A program made the position numbers and the translations under genes. A stretch of DNA of 37,106 nt from Cyclobacteriaceae bacterium (lineage in GTDB: Bacteria; Bacteroidota; Bacteroidia; Cytophagales; Cyclobacteriaceae): NCBI GenBank assembly GCA_020832305.1, contig JAFIEV010000032.1, forward strand, positions 1 through 37,106. The letters are read 5' to 3'. The notes beneath the pieces are model-generated. The model did not search any database. It was not told the DNA's origin and saw only the letters and a list, made by a program, of their open reading frames with translations. This document shows, piece after piece, positions 17,932 to 27,800 of the stretch (its first letter is position 1; each line of letters begins with the position of its first letter).

Positions 17932-19446
17932 CTATTTGCGTGTCACCTCATTGCTTATAATGCGTTCAATCTCAGCCTGCATTTCTTTTAAAAGCTTCTT
18001 GTTTTTACCGGCAATATTCACGCGCTCTTCAATATCTTTGGAAAGATCGAACAGCTGAGGTTCTGTAGAAATGCCCGATTCAATTTTCTTCTCATTCCAA
18101 ATCCAGCGTGCTGTTTTCGCTGTTGGATGAATGTATTTATAGTTACCATGCCTTAAAGAGAGGGTAACTGATTCTTGCAGCAAAAAATCCCTTCCTGAAT
18201 CAGAATTTCCGGCAAAGGTGTCCCACATTGCATAACTATCAGGTGCCTCTCCCTCTGTCAATTCATGACCAATTAACTCTGCAATTGAAGCATATAAATC
18301 TGTATGAGTTACCAATGCGTTACTTTCTTTTGCTTCAATTTTTCCCGGCCAGTATACAATCATTGGCACACGGGTTCCGCCTTCATGAGCACTGTACTTA
18401 TACCCTCTAAAAGGGCCGGAGGGTGTGTGGTCTCCCAATAACTCAACCGCTCCATCCGAATAACCATCATCCAAAACAGCCCCATTATCACTGGAAAATA
18501 TAATGATGGTATTTTCACTGAGTCCTCTTTTTTCAAGATGATCAATTAACTCACCGGAGATATAATCCATCTGAACGATGACATCCCCCCTTACGCCCAT
18601 ATTTGTAGAACCTGCGAAACGGTAATCCGGCAACCGGGGAACATGAATATCATGAAACGCAAAATACAGGAAGAACGGCTGTTCTTTATTTTGGTCAATA
18701 AAGGCACGCGCTTTTTGCAACATTTGATAATGAATGGTTTCATCTTTATAACGGGCAGAATGTCCACCTGCCATATAACCAATACGGCTCACCCCATTTA
18801 TAATGGTTTTACCATGAAATTCATCGGCAGGGAATCGCAACAGTTCTGGATTTTCAATGCCTGTAGGGTCATTCCCTACTTTGTTTCTATAGTCAATTTT
18901 TATTGGGTCTTCGTGATCAAGCCCTACCACATGATGATTCTCCAGCATAACAGAGGGAACTCGGTCGCCAGTAGACGGAATCAGATAGCTATAGTCAAAA
19001 CCAATTTCTAAGGGGCCGGGAGAAACTTTACCATTCCAATCCACATTGCCGTCTCCTAATCCCAGGTGCCACTTTCCTACGACGGCCGTTTGGTAGCCAT
19101 ATTTTTTCAACATACCGGCTAAAGTAGGCCGTTCGGTACTAATTAGCAATGGAGCATCGCCAGGCAACACAGCGACATCCTTTCGAAAAGCATACCGACC
19201 AGTTAATAAGGAATAGCGTGATGGCGTACAGGTAGCAGCAGGAGAGTGCCCATCAATAAACTTAACACCGCCTTCGGCCAGTTTATCAATATTAGGTGTA
19301 TTCACCTGTGTGGCGCCATAACAACTCAAATCACCATATCCCAAATCATCCACATAAATAATGACAATATTAGGCTTAATTTCCTGTCCGTACGTGCCTG
19401 TACACAGAAGGACCATACTTAAAAGAAGAATTAATGTGTGTCTCAA
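17932..19446 (-). CDS. S1-type sulfatase, secreted, TTG start
   Basis: 504 residues. The frame opens with TTG at 19446, directly preceded by an in-frame TAA, so no earlier start exists; the next ATG would remove half of the signal peptide. The type I signal ends near GTYGQ. Asp33-Asp34 bind the metal and Cys73 in CTPSR is the formylglycine precursor. GKWHLGLG and SSDNGA complete the site. It shares subfamily features with the sulfatase at 2087-3586 (GPLE.GFDYS, ENHHV, INGV.RIGYM.GG). It lies 125 bp before the GH2 gene in the SusC/SusD arm. Confidence 0.9.
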   Translation of the reverse strand: MRHTLILLLSMVLLCTGTYGQEIKPNIVIIYVDDLGYGDLSCYGATQVNTPNIDKLAEGGVKFIDGHSPAATCTPSRYSLLTGRYAFRKDVAVLPGDAPLLISTERPTLAGMLKKYGYQTAVVGKWHLGLGDGNVDWNGKVSPGPLEIGFDYSYLIPSTGDRVPSVMLENHHVVGLDHEDPIKIDYRNKVGNDPTGIENPELLRFPADEFHGKTIINGVSRIGYMAGGHSARYKDETIHYQMLQKARAFIDQNKEQPFFLYFAFHDIHVPRLPDYRFAGSTNMGVRGDVIVQMDYISGELIDHLEKRGLSENTIIIFSSDNGAVLDDGYSDGAVELLGDHTPSGPFRGYKYSAHEGGTRVPMIVYWPGKIEAKESNALVTHTDLYASIAELIGHELTEGEAPDSYAMWDTFAGNSDSGRDFLLQESVTLSLRHGNYKYIHPTAKTARWIWNEKKIESGISTEPQLFDLSKDIEERVNIAGKNKKLLKEMQAEIERIISNEVTRK

Positions 19447-19746
19447 TTAATCTGTTTATAATTGTTTTTTATTTTTCAGAACCTGCCCCGATTTTTCGGG
19501 GTGGAACCTTTGACGACTAACCCTGAAAGCGTTCGGGGCATTCCCATGTGTGAGCACCATTTTCTCATGGAGGTTTCAGCTGTATATAACTTTATTGAGT
19601 AATTATTAAATGATACCTTTGAAATTTGCACAAAAAGAACTTAAGCCATCAAGGATTTTTTGCCGCAAAACATGTTTTATGGAAATGTTTTAAAAAATAG
19701 AGAGTTATTGATTTACAAAGTATATCAATTATTGAATTGAGCATTG
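19447..19746. other. Spacer between two sulfatase genes
   Basis: 300 bases without a gene. It carries a partial copy of the leader (minus strand CAATTATAAACAG, 19452-19464) next to the TTG start, and a perfect hairpin CCCCGA-TTTT-TCGGGG at 19486-19501. No T run follows the hairpin on either strand, so it is not a standard terminator. A second TTCGGGG lies near 19535. No Bacteroidota-type promoter was recognised. Confidence 0.5.
19486..19501. repeat. Short hairpin CCCCGA / TCGGGG
   Basis: A perfect 6-base stem with a 4-base loop lies in the spacer between the sulfatases at 17932 and 19747. Short GC-rich palindromes of this kind are common in spacers of Bacteroidota; a role in RNA stability is possible. 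Confidence 0.5.
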
Positions 19747-21147
19747 TTAATCATTTAACTTGGGGTGCGGGACTAGTGGAAAATCAGGATGTTTTGACCT
19801 TGCGGAATGCATCAATGTTTTCATTTCTTCCAGTAATTCCGGATAAGCAAGTGCCAAATTGAATTGCTCAGATATATCATGTTCAAGATTATAAAGTTCA
19901 TATTCATTCTTAATATGAAAATATATCAGTTTCCAGTATCCTTTTGTCACAACCTGAATCGGCCCTTGTCTTTCATTAAACTCCCAATATAAGTAATCAT
20001 GCTTTAACTGTTCTTCCTTATGGCCTAAAAGTGAGGGCAAAAAAGAGATGCCATCTGTTTTTACAGTAGATTCAATTCCGGCAACTTCACATAAGGTAGG
20101 CAGGTAATCCCAAAATGCAGATGCATGTTCACTTTGTGTACCTTTTTGAATTTTTGCAGGCCAGCGGGCTACAAATGGTATTCGGATACCTCCTTCGTAA
20201 AGATCACGTTTCCCTCCGCGCAAGGGGCCGTTGCTGTTAAGAAATCCATTGTTACGATGATCGAATTCGTGGCCGTTGTCGCTGGTAAAAATAACCAAAG
20301 TATTTTCATCAATACTGACTTCCTTGAGTTTCTCCATGATTCGGGCAATATCATTATCCATTCTTGTTACCATAGCCGCATAGGTAACAAAACCGTTTTC
20401 ATCATGTCTGTAATGCCCGGGGGTCATTTTTCTCAGTGGCCAATCCAGATTCAGGTAATATTGCTTTTCATTTTCCGGGATCGTCAATTCATAATGTGGA
20501 ATTTGAGTAGCGAAATATAAAAAAAATGGTTCTTTATGGTTTTTATCAATAAAATCAATAGCCTTTTCGATAAATAGGTCTTGGGAATAAATACCAATTT
20601 TATTGTACGTATCATTTCCTTCTATTCTTGTCAGCTTATCGTTTTCCCATGTTTCTTCAGGATAGTAGTGATGGGCAGCTCTATGGGTTGCAAAGCCATA
20701 AAAATAATCAAAGCCCTGCTTGAGTGGCATACCCTCATCCAGGTTTTCTGCCAGACCCCATTTCCCGATTATTCCCGTTTTATACCCTGCTCGTTTTAGT
20801 TCCTCGGCTACGGTAATATCATCCGATCCGAGATCGACGGGCACTCCACTTGCAGTCCATGCAGGGTTACCCCTTACAGTAGCATTCCCGGTATGAAAAC
20901 CTGTCATCAAACTGGCCCGTGAAGGACCACAAACTGATGATCCAGCGTAATGTCTGGTAAAAACCACGCCTTCTCTGGCCATCTGATCAAGTGTTGGCGT
21001 TTTGATTTTTTCGCCTCCGTTAAATCCCACATCACCATATCCTAAATCATCCGCAAGGATTATGATGATATTGGGTTTTTGTTGAGCAAACAAATTTGAT
21101 ACTATAAACAATAATATCCCTATAAATACAAACTTAACACTTTTCAT
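19747..21147 (-). CDS. S1-type sulfatase, secreted
   Basis: 466 residues with a type I signal peptide ending near LFAQQ. Metal-binding Asp33-Asp34 and the formylglycine motif CGPSR (Cys73) are clear, as are GKWGL, where the more usual GKWH histidine is replaced by Gly, and TSDNGHEFDHR. The stretch GNATVRGNP after the active site links it to the next sulfatase (21232-22650), which has NTVRGNS. The altered GKWG suggests a different sulfate-binding pocket and separates it from the other five sulfatases here. It lies 84 bp after its neighbour on the same strand, and a 300-bp spacer follows. Confidence 0.92.
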   Translation of the reverse strand: MKSVKFVFIGILLFIVSNLFAQQKPNIIIILADDLGYGDVGFNGGEKIKTPTLDQMAREGVVFTRHYAGSSVCGPSRASLMTGFHTGNATVRGNPAWTASGVPVDLGSDDITVAEELKRAGYKTGIIGKWGLAENLDEGMPLKQGFDYFYGFATHRAAHHYYPEETWENDKLTRIEGNDTYNKIGIYSQDLFIEKAIDFIDKNHKEPFFLYFATQIPHYELTIPENEKQYYLNLDWPLRKMTPGHYRHDENGFVTYAAMVTRMDNDIARIMEKLKEVSIDENTLVIFTSDNGHEFDHRNNGFLNSNGPLRGGKRDLYEGGIRIPFVARWPAKIQKGTQSEHASAFWDYLPTLCEVAGIESTVKTDGISFLPSLLGHKEEQLKHDYLYWEFNERQGPIQVVTKGYWKLIYFHIKNEYELYNLEHDISEQFNLALAYPELLEEMKTLMHSARSKHPDFPLVPHPKLND

Positions 21148-21231
21148 TCACCTAAATTTTAATTAATCAACTTCAACTTTTTAAATGCACTGATTGCATA
21201 TTATCTGCTTTGGCCTGAATACGTGTTGCTA

Positions 21232-22650
21232 TTATTTCGAATGCTTGTCTCTTGCTCTATAATTCTGAATGACACCGCCGTAGGGAAATCCATTCGTATC
21301 TGAACGCTTTTCATGAAAAAGTTTTTCCATTTGTTGAACCATTTCAGGATGCTCATTGGCAATATTATTGGTTTCCGAAATATCCATATCAAGATTGTAC
21401 AGTTCTGTTTCAGAATCAATTCCGTACCGAACACCTTTCCAGTTATCAATCCGCACCGACTGGCGAAATCCTCCATCGGGTAATGTTGTCCACCAGCCAT
21501 CCAGCTGAAATTCCCAGTTCAGATAATCATGAGATTTTTGAGATTGACCCAGTAATAGCGGTTTTATGGAAATGCCATTGGATTGTTCCGGGATTTCAAT
21601 AGCTGCAATCTCGGCAAAAGTGGGCATCAAATCCTGGAAACCACTCATGTGATCTGTACGTCTTCCTGCTTCGATTTTTCCATTCCACACCATAATCATC
21701 GGAACCCGAATTCCTCCTTCGTACAAATCGCGCTTAATTCCCCGGAGTTTTCCGTTACTGTCGAAAAACGCTGGATCGTGACCGCTCCCTTCTCTGTGAG
21801 GTCCATTATCGCTGGTGAAAACGATGAGTGTATTTTCAAGTTCTCCCATTTCCTCCAATTTGTTGAGCAATCTTCCGATTTGCCTATCGAGTAGGGTAAT
21901 TTTAGCTGCGTGCAGCCTTTCGGGTGCCGGCCATCCTTCACCAGCGTAAAGTTCCTTGTTGCCAATTTGTCGCTCATTTCCGTGAGGTGCCCGGTACGAC
22001 ATAAACAGGAAAAAGGGCTTTTCAGTGTTCAGCGTATCGAGGTAATCAAACGCAATTTGGGTACGAAATTCATCTTTGCTTTCCCAATCTTTCCAGTGGT
22101 AATATATAGAATCCCGTTTACCGTTTATCCAGTGCATTTGCTCATCGTACTGAATTCCTCCAAACCGGTCTGGCCATTGCTCCTGCACAGCAAAATCGAA
22201 TCCCCGGTTGTATGCCCATGTCGAAAGATCCTCCGGATCATCTACATGCCATTTTCCAATAAAAGCTGTTTGGTACCCTGCTTTTTTCAGCATCTCTCCC
22301 ATAGTCATCTCATCTTTTTTTAATGCCACGCGCATCCACCGGTCATCTGAAAAATGACCACTGTTACCCCGAACGGTATTAAATGAAGATGAAATTCCGG
22401 TTAACAGCACTGCCCTTGAAGGTGAACAAACGGAACTTCCGGCGTAAAAATTTGTAAACTTCATCCCCTGTTTAGATAAATTATCCAAAACAGGTGTTTT
22501 AATTGTTTCCTGCCCGTAACAACCCAATTCGCCATAACCGAGATCGTCGGCGAGAAGGAAAAGGATATTAGGTTTTGTTTCAGAAACTGAATTCGTGTTA
22601 CACGCCGACAGGTTAATCAACAACAATAAGTAAAATATGTATTTTATCAT
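21232..22650 (-). CDS. S1-type sulfatase lipoprotein
   Basis: 472 residues with a lipoprotein signal (INLSAC, Cys17). Asp35-Asp36 bind the metal and Cys75 in CSPSR is the formylglycine precursor. GKWHVDD and TSDNGPHREGSGHDP are present. NTVRGN downstream of the active site relates it to the sulfatase at 19747-21147, but it keeps the GKWH histidine that the other lacks. It is the first enzyme gene after SusD, separated by a 380-bp spacer with a strong hairpin, so its expression may be lower than that of SusC/SusD. Confidence 0.92.
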   Translation of the reverse strand: MIKYIFYLLLLINLSACNTNSVSETKPNILFLLADDLGYGELGCYGQETIKTPVLDNLSKQGMKFTNFYAGSSVCSPSRAVLLTGISSSFNTVRGNSGHFSDDRWMRVALKKDEMTMGEMLKKAGYQTAFIGKWHVDDPEDLSTWAYNRGFDFAVQEQWPDRFGGIQYDEQMHWINGKRDSIYYHWKDWESKDEFRTQIAFDYLDTLNTEKPFFLFMSYRAPHGNERQIGNKELYAGEGWPAPERLHAAKITLLDRQIGRLLNKLEEMGELENTLIVFTSDNGPHREGSGHDPAFFDSNGKLRGIKRDLYEGGIRVPMIMVWNGKIEAGRRTDHMSGFQDLMPTFAEIAAIEIPEQSNGISIKPLLLGQSQKSHDYLNWEFQLDGWWTTLPDGGFRQSVRIDNWKGVRYGIDSETELYNLDMDISETNNIANEHPEMVQQMEKLFHEKRSDTNGFPYGGVIQNYRARDKHSK

Positions 22651-23030
22651 TTTTGAATTACAATGTATTCAAAATCTACTTCTGCAAAAGGCGCTAACAA
22701 GTAGCTGAACCTTTTAACTATTTTCTAACTAACCTAAGCCTGTAAGCGCAACCAATCCGCATTTTATTTAAGACCTGGATTCGCCTGACGGGCATTGCCT
22801 GTCCGGCAGTTAGTTCGCAAATAACAATCATGCCAGTATGTGACACGCTCATCATGCCTTACTGCCGTCCTTTATGTTTGTTAAATATTAATATTCCAGG
22901 ACTATTGTTTTAGCTATCAATATTGATGGGGCTGTGGGAGACTCATAACTTTTGGATTTAAGGGATGGCTAAGTTGGTAGTTTATTAGCCATCCCTATTT
23001 AAATTTACTAAAAATATTAATCCCTATGCC
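22651..23030. other. Spacer between SusD and first sulfatase
   Basis: 380 bases with no gene. The hairpin at 22962-22995 lies just past the SusD stop. Around 22795-22830 is a GC-rich stretch with CCTGTCCGGCAG, of the kind found as dispersed intergenic repeats in this phylum. No TAnnTTTG promoter was found for the sulfatase. Confidence 0.5.
22962..22995 (-). terminator. Hairpin after SusD, possible attenuator
   Basis: GGGATGGCTAA (22962-22972) and TTAGCCATCCC (22985-22995) form a perfect 11-base stem with a 12-base loop, 36 bases past the SusD stop. On the minus strand it is followed by TTAAATCC, not by a T run, so full termination is doubtful. It could protect the susC/susD message from 3' decay or reduce read-through into the sulfatases. 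Confidence 0.5.
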
Positions 23031-24776
23031 TTAAAATCCCGGATTTTGGACCAAATTAGGATTCTCAGCCAAACGACCCAAACCAAAAGGCAGGTAATAC
23101 CTTCTCGGTTCAAATACCCTTGCAAGGTTTTCAGCATTATTTAGGGTAATGGCATACTTATCTTCATCCAAATGATAACTGTACACCATCCCGGCAGTTC
23201 TCACTGTAAGCACCTCGTGGGCAATTCTCCATCTCACCAAATCAAAGTACCTATGGTCTTCAAAACAAAGCTCTACCTGCCTTTCTTTTCTAATTTTCTC
23301 TTCATCAAGTTCGGTATAAAGCGGCATTCCTGCCCTCTCTCTTATTTGGTTTATGGCATCCAATGATTCTCCAGCCCTGTTTAAATAATAGGCTGCCTCA
23401 GCGTAGTTCAACAATGTCTCGGCATAACGAAATATCACGAAATCCTGACCTGAATTGCCTTCCTGAGGCAAGGTGTTTGAATCATTAACTCTTTTTCTCA
23501 ACTGAAAACCGGACCTTATCCTGTTTCTCTGGGGGGCGGCTCCTGGAAAGGTCTCTCCGTTTATGGTTTGGAAAGTTTGCGCTTCCTGGGTGGAAACCCT
23601 CCTTTCTCCATTTTCAAAATATACCGTATTGGAATGAAAGAAAACCTTTCTCCCTTGAAATTCGGTTTCAGGATAAAATACAGATGCCCTAAATCTAGGA
23701 TCTCTATTGCCAAAGAAATCATTAATATCCCATAGGTTTTGGCTGGTAAATTGAGACCGGTCAATTTTCCCTGACCTACCATCTGTAAAGTCAAATAGTT
23801 CTACAAAATCGTACATCACCGTCCAATTGGAATTCCAGGTCGCATTGAATCCAGCTGGAAAAGACATATGGTCTAAATCATGCCCTTTGATAAACGGTTC
23901 AAAAATTTCCGCAAAAATAATTTCATTATTACCTTCGTCAAGAAAAATGTTTCTGTAATTCTGAACCCTATCGGGGTTTTGGTCATAAAGCTGGAATAAA
24001 CCTGAATCTATTATTTTTTTTGATGCATTATAGGATCGCTCAAAAAACTCATTTTGGCGGTTGGAAGGTATTCCAACTACCCCATCTAGCTCCACACTTC
24101 CATTCCTGGCAATACTTGCAGCATAGAGCATTGCCCTACTTTGCAGCATCAATACTGCATACCTATCAGCACGACCGTTGGCACCTGTTTTATTTTCGGA
24201 ATAAACGTTTAGGATATCTTCAAGTTCATTGAAAATAAAATCATAAACATCTTCTTCCTTGTCCCTGGAAACCCTAAAATTTTCAATGGGTTCATTGATA
24301 TCCTGCACACGCAGGACCAATGGGACTCCACCAAAAGTTTTCACCATTTCAAAATAAGCAAAGGCCCTGAGAAATCTGACTTCTGCTTTTTTCATGGTGA
24401 TGTATTCTTGAGAAAATCTAGTACTGGATTCAATTTTCTCCAGAAGAAAATTCATGTCCCGGATTGGCGTATACAACCATCTATCCAGATTTCCTGGGCC
24501 GGTTTCTGCAATATATTGCCTTGTAGCTACACCGTTTGCCGGCTGCCAATTGCCAAAACCAGTGTATTCAGCACCAGCTGCACCTCTGATACCCATAAAA
24601 ACATCCGTACCCGGTTTGAAATTGAGCCGCTGATATAAATCCGCAATATACGCTTCGGTGAGGTTTTGATCCTCAAAAACCAGGTTCTCTGAAATAAAAT
24701 CAGGTTCCTTATCCAAATTGTCAAAACAACTGGAGGTTATCAGAATTAAGATTAGAAAATATATGTACTTTTTCAT
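23031..24776 (-). CDS. susD: SusD/RagB-family glycan-binding lipoprotein
   Basis: 581 residues with a lipoprotein signal (ILITSSC, Cys17) followed by DNLDKEPDF, typical for SusD proteins. The N-terminal TPR-like part carries the AEVRFLRAFAYFEMVKTFGGVPLV stretch (about residues 132-154), the hallmark RAfaYf of the family. The C-terminal signature is ERQVELCFEDHRYFDLVRW and the end is LVQNPGF. SusD acts as the lid over the SusC barrel and captures the oligosaccharide at the cell surface. It follows SusC by 115 bp. The gene symbol denotes the family, since the sugar is unknown. Confidence 0.96.
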   Translation of the reverse strand: MKKYIYFLILILITSSCFDNLDKEPDFISENLVFEDQNLTEAYIADLYQRLNFKPGTDVFMGIRGAAGAEYTGFGNWQPANGVATRQYIAETGPGNLDRWLYTPIRDMNFLLEKIESSTRFSQEYITMKKAEVRFLRAFAYFEMVKTFGGVPLVLRVQDINEPIENFRVSRDKEEDVYDFIFNELEDILNVYSENKTGANGRADRYAVLMLQSRAMLYAASIARNGSVELDGVVGIPSNRQNEFFERSYNASKKIIDSGLFQLYDQNPDRVQNYRNIFLDEGNNEIIFAEIFEPFIKGHDLDHMSFPAGFNATWNSNWTVMYDFVELFDFTDGRSGKIDRSQFTSQNLWDINDFFGNRDPRFRASVFYPETEFQGRKVFFHSNTVYFENGERRVSTQEAQTFQTINGETFPGAAPQRNRIRSGFQLRKRVNDSNTLPQEGNSGQDFVIFRYAETLLNYAEAAYYLNRAGESLDAINQIRERAGMPLYTELDEEKIRKERQVELCFEDHRYFDLVRWRIAHEVLTVRTAGMVYSYHLDEDKYAITLNNAENLARVFEPRRYYLPFGLGRLAENPNLVQNPGF

Positions 24777-24817
24777 CTGTTTATAATTTGTTTTTTAAAG
24801 GCCAGATGGAATCTCGC
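24777..24817 (-). promoter_or_regulatory. Conserved leader upstream of SusD
   Basis: Read on the minus strand: GCGAG, TTCCATCTGGCC, then CAAATTATAAACAG directly before the SusD ATG. It matches the leader of the GH2 gene (17807-17845). Upstream, AGCATG (24822-24827) and CATGCT (24845-24850) form a small inverted repeat. Confidence 0.45.
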
Positions 24818-24891
24818 ATGTAGCATGGTCATCTCAGCGTGCGTCATGCTCGATTTCATGGTATATTTTTAATTTTTCCTATAGTTATTAT

Positions 24892-27800
24892 TTAAATACC
24901 TATCATGATACCTAGCGTATAGGATCTTAGCAAAGGAAGTCCGAAACCTCCTACGTTTGAGGATTGCTCAGGATCAAGAATACCATTGAAGATCCCTAAT
25001 CTGGAAAATGTCATTAGGTTTTCCCCTGCCACATAGAACCGGATACTTCGGGTCCAGATTCTTTCGGTAACCACCCGGGGTACATCATAAGATAATTGCG
25101 CTGTTCTTAGTCTCAAATAGGTTCCGTCTTTTAACCAAAAGTCAGAATTCACATTGTTCCAAGGTCTTCTGCCATCAAAATCAAAGGCTGGAAGTTGTGC
25201 ATTTGGATTATTGCCTACCCCAGGATTGTTGGGGTCCTGGGTCCAACTGTATTTAGTATGGAGTTCCATAGGTACAATTTCATTGTCGAAAGGACTTCTA
25301 TACATTCCAGTCACATTGATGTTGAATCGGCTTGCTCCCTGCCAAACAGTAGTCAAAGCGAAATTATTGTAGCTTACATTTAAGTTGAGACCAAAGTTGA
25401 TTTCGGGAAATCCACTATAACCGATCTGCTGTAAATCATACCTGTCAATTACGCCATCAGGTACTCCATCTGGACCACTTACGTCTACATACCTGATATC
25501 CCCGACTTTAGGAGTACCATTAATGGTGACCACATCGTGATTGGCTATCCAGGCTTCCACTTCTTCCTGAGAGTTGAAGAGACCATCGGTACGGTAGCCA
25601 AACCAACGGTTGACCCATTGATTGGAATTTCGATCGATCCTTACCTGATTGGGATCGTCAAAATCTATATTTTCCTGGAAGTTTTCATATCGCTGTCTGG
25701 CATAAGTAAAGTTTCCACTCACATCCAATTTTACCTTACCTATATTCGTTTGATAACCGACCAAAAACTCAAACCCTCTATCACTTCTTGAATCAAGGTT
25801 AAAGAAAGGAAGAACGGCCCCGAAGGTTGATGGTAATCCTTCCAAAGGCCGTCGTAACAGCCCATCCCTATACCTATAGAATACATCAACATTACCGTAC
25901 AATTTACCTTGAAACAAACCAAAATCCATACCTACATTGTACATAGTTGTTTCTTCCCAGGTAATTAATGGATTGGCCAGACCTGTAGTTCTAATTTGAG
26001 TAGTTGGATTTGTCCGATCCAGGTAGTAAACCTGATTCAATTCAGAAAATCCGCTTAGAAACTGAAAAGCGGTATTTCCAACATTGGCATCTATACCGGT
26101 TTGTGTATAGCTAGCCCTTAATTTCATTTCATCCACGGTATTGCTGTTCCTTAGAAATTCTTCATTGTGCAATTTCCATCCCGCAGAAACCGATGGGAAA
26201 AATCCCCACCTTACTTCCGGGGCAAATTTAGAACTACCGTCTACTCTAAAGGTACCCTCTACGAGAAACCTGTTGTCAAACTCATAATTCACTCGACCTG
26301 CATAACTAGACCTACCATAACCAACCAAAACACCGGTTCCACCTGTTGTGGTAAGTGCATCATCCCCCGCAGCTAATTGAGGAATATTGGGAGATAACAA
26401 GTTCCTTCTCAACGCAGATGTAATATTTACTACATTATCTTCCATTTCATAAAAGACCAATCCGCCCACCTTATGCTTTTCGAACTGCCTTTGGTAATCC
26501 AGGAAAAAGCGGGAAAGAATCCTTCTATTTGGATCATTTTGATTTCCTCCAATTCTCTTTGAAAATTCATTAACTGACCTAGTCCCCCGTAAAATGTATT
26601 CGTCATTGATTGGGTTATATTCATAAACTCCAAATGGTTTGCTTAATCTTTCATTGTAAATATTTCTCATCCTTACATTGAATCGAAAACCCATGTTCAG
26701 CCCCTCTATATACGGGACATCGTAATCAAGTTGAAGTGCTGCCGCTATCGTTTCCAACTTGGTGTAATTGAATCCTGAAAATTCCTTTCTTGTACCAGAC
26801 ACAGGATTTCTTTCTGTAAATCCAGAATATGGAACCCTGGTTGGATCAGGTAATTCTGTGGGAAAAAACGGTTCTGCAGTCTGTAGGTTTCTCCAGATTG
26901 TAGCTGGATCAAATTCGGCAAAATCCCTTTCTTCTTCTATATAAGAGGACATGAACGACAATTTAATCCGTTTCCCTATTTTAGCGTCCAGGTTATTTGT
27001 TATGTTTATTTTTCTATAATCATAATTCCCATCAAAAATGCCGTTTTGTGTCAAATACCCAACCGAGGTGTAAAATCTCACATTTTCATTTCCACCACTG
27101 GCATTGATATTATTCGCATTAATCCGGCCACCGCCATCCCTAAGCAATGCACTTATCCAATCATGGCTTTCCAGTTCTCCACTTAGGTATTGATTAAGTA
27201 ATTCCTCTGTAAATTCTCCATAATTAATGACCTTCCCAGGATTGTTAGGGTCAAATTGTCCGTTGAAATGACCTGCTCTAGCCATTCGGATATTTCCCGC
27301 AGCATCAGCTTGCCGAGGAAATAGGGTTGGGTTTTGGACCCCAGCATAGGAATGAACGTTGAGTTGTACCGCTCCCTCTTTTCCTCTTTTGGTGGTAATC
27401 AAAATCACTCCATTACCTGCCCTTGCTCCATATATAGCTGCTGAGGCATCCTTCAATACGGTAACAGATTCGATGTCATTTGGATCAATTCTGTCCAAAA
27501 ATGACTCCACTCCGTCAACAATCACCAGGGCATTGCCAAACCCTCTGATCCTCAAATCAGAATTATCAGTACCAGGTAGTCCAGGTGTTTGCATGGCTAA
27601 AACCCCGGGCACCCGCCCTGCAAATAGGTTCTTCACATTGGTGGTAGGAACAGTAACCACATCCTCAGTTTTCAGAGTAGCGACTGAACCTGTAATATCT
27701 GACCGTCGTTGGGTACCATAACCGACAACCACGATCTCATCCAAGGCAGTGATATCGGCAGATAAAACCACATTTATTACAGATCTATTGCCAACTATAA

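Noticed and set aside
19446-19454. Frameshift at the start of the TTG sulfatase
   Set aside because: Restoring an ATG at the leader position would need both a substitution and an indel, so a TTG start is simpler.
19486-19501. Hairpin considered as terminator of the 19747 sulfatase
   Set aside because: No T run follows on the minus strand and it lies 250 bases past the stop.
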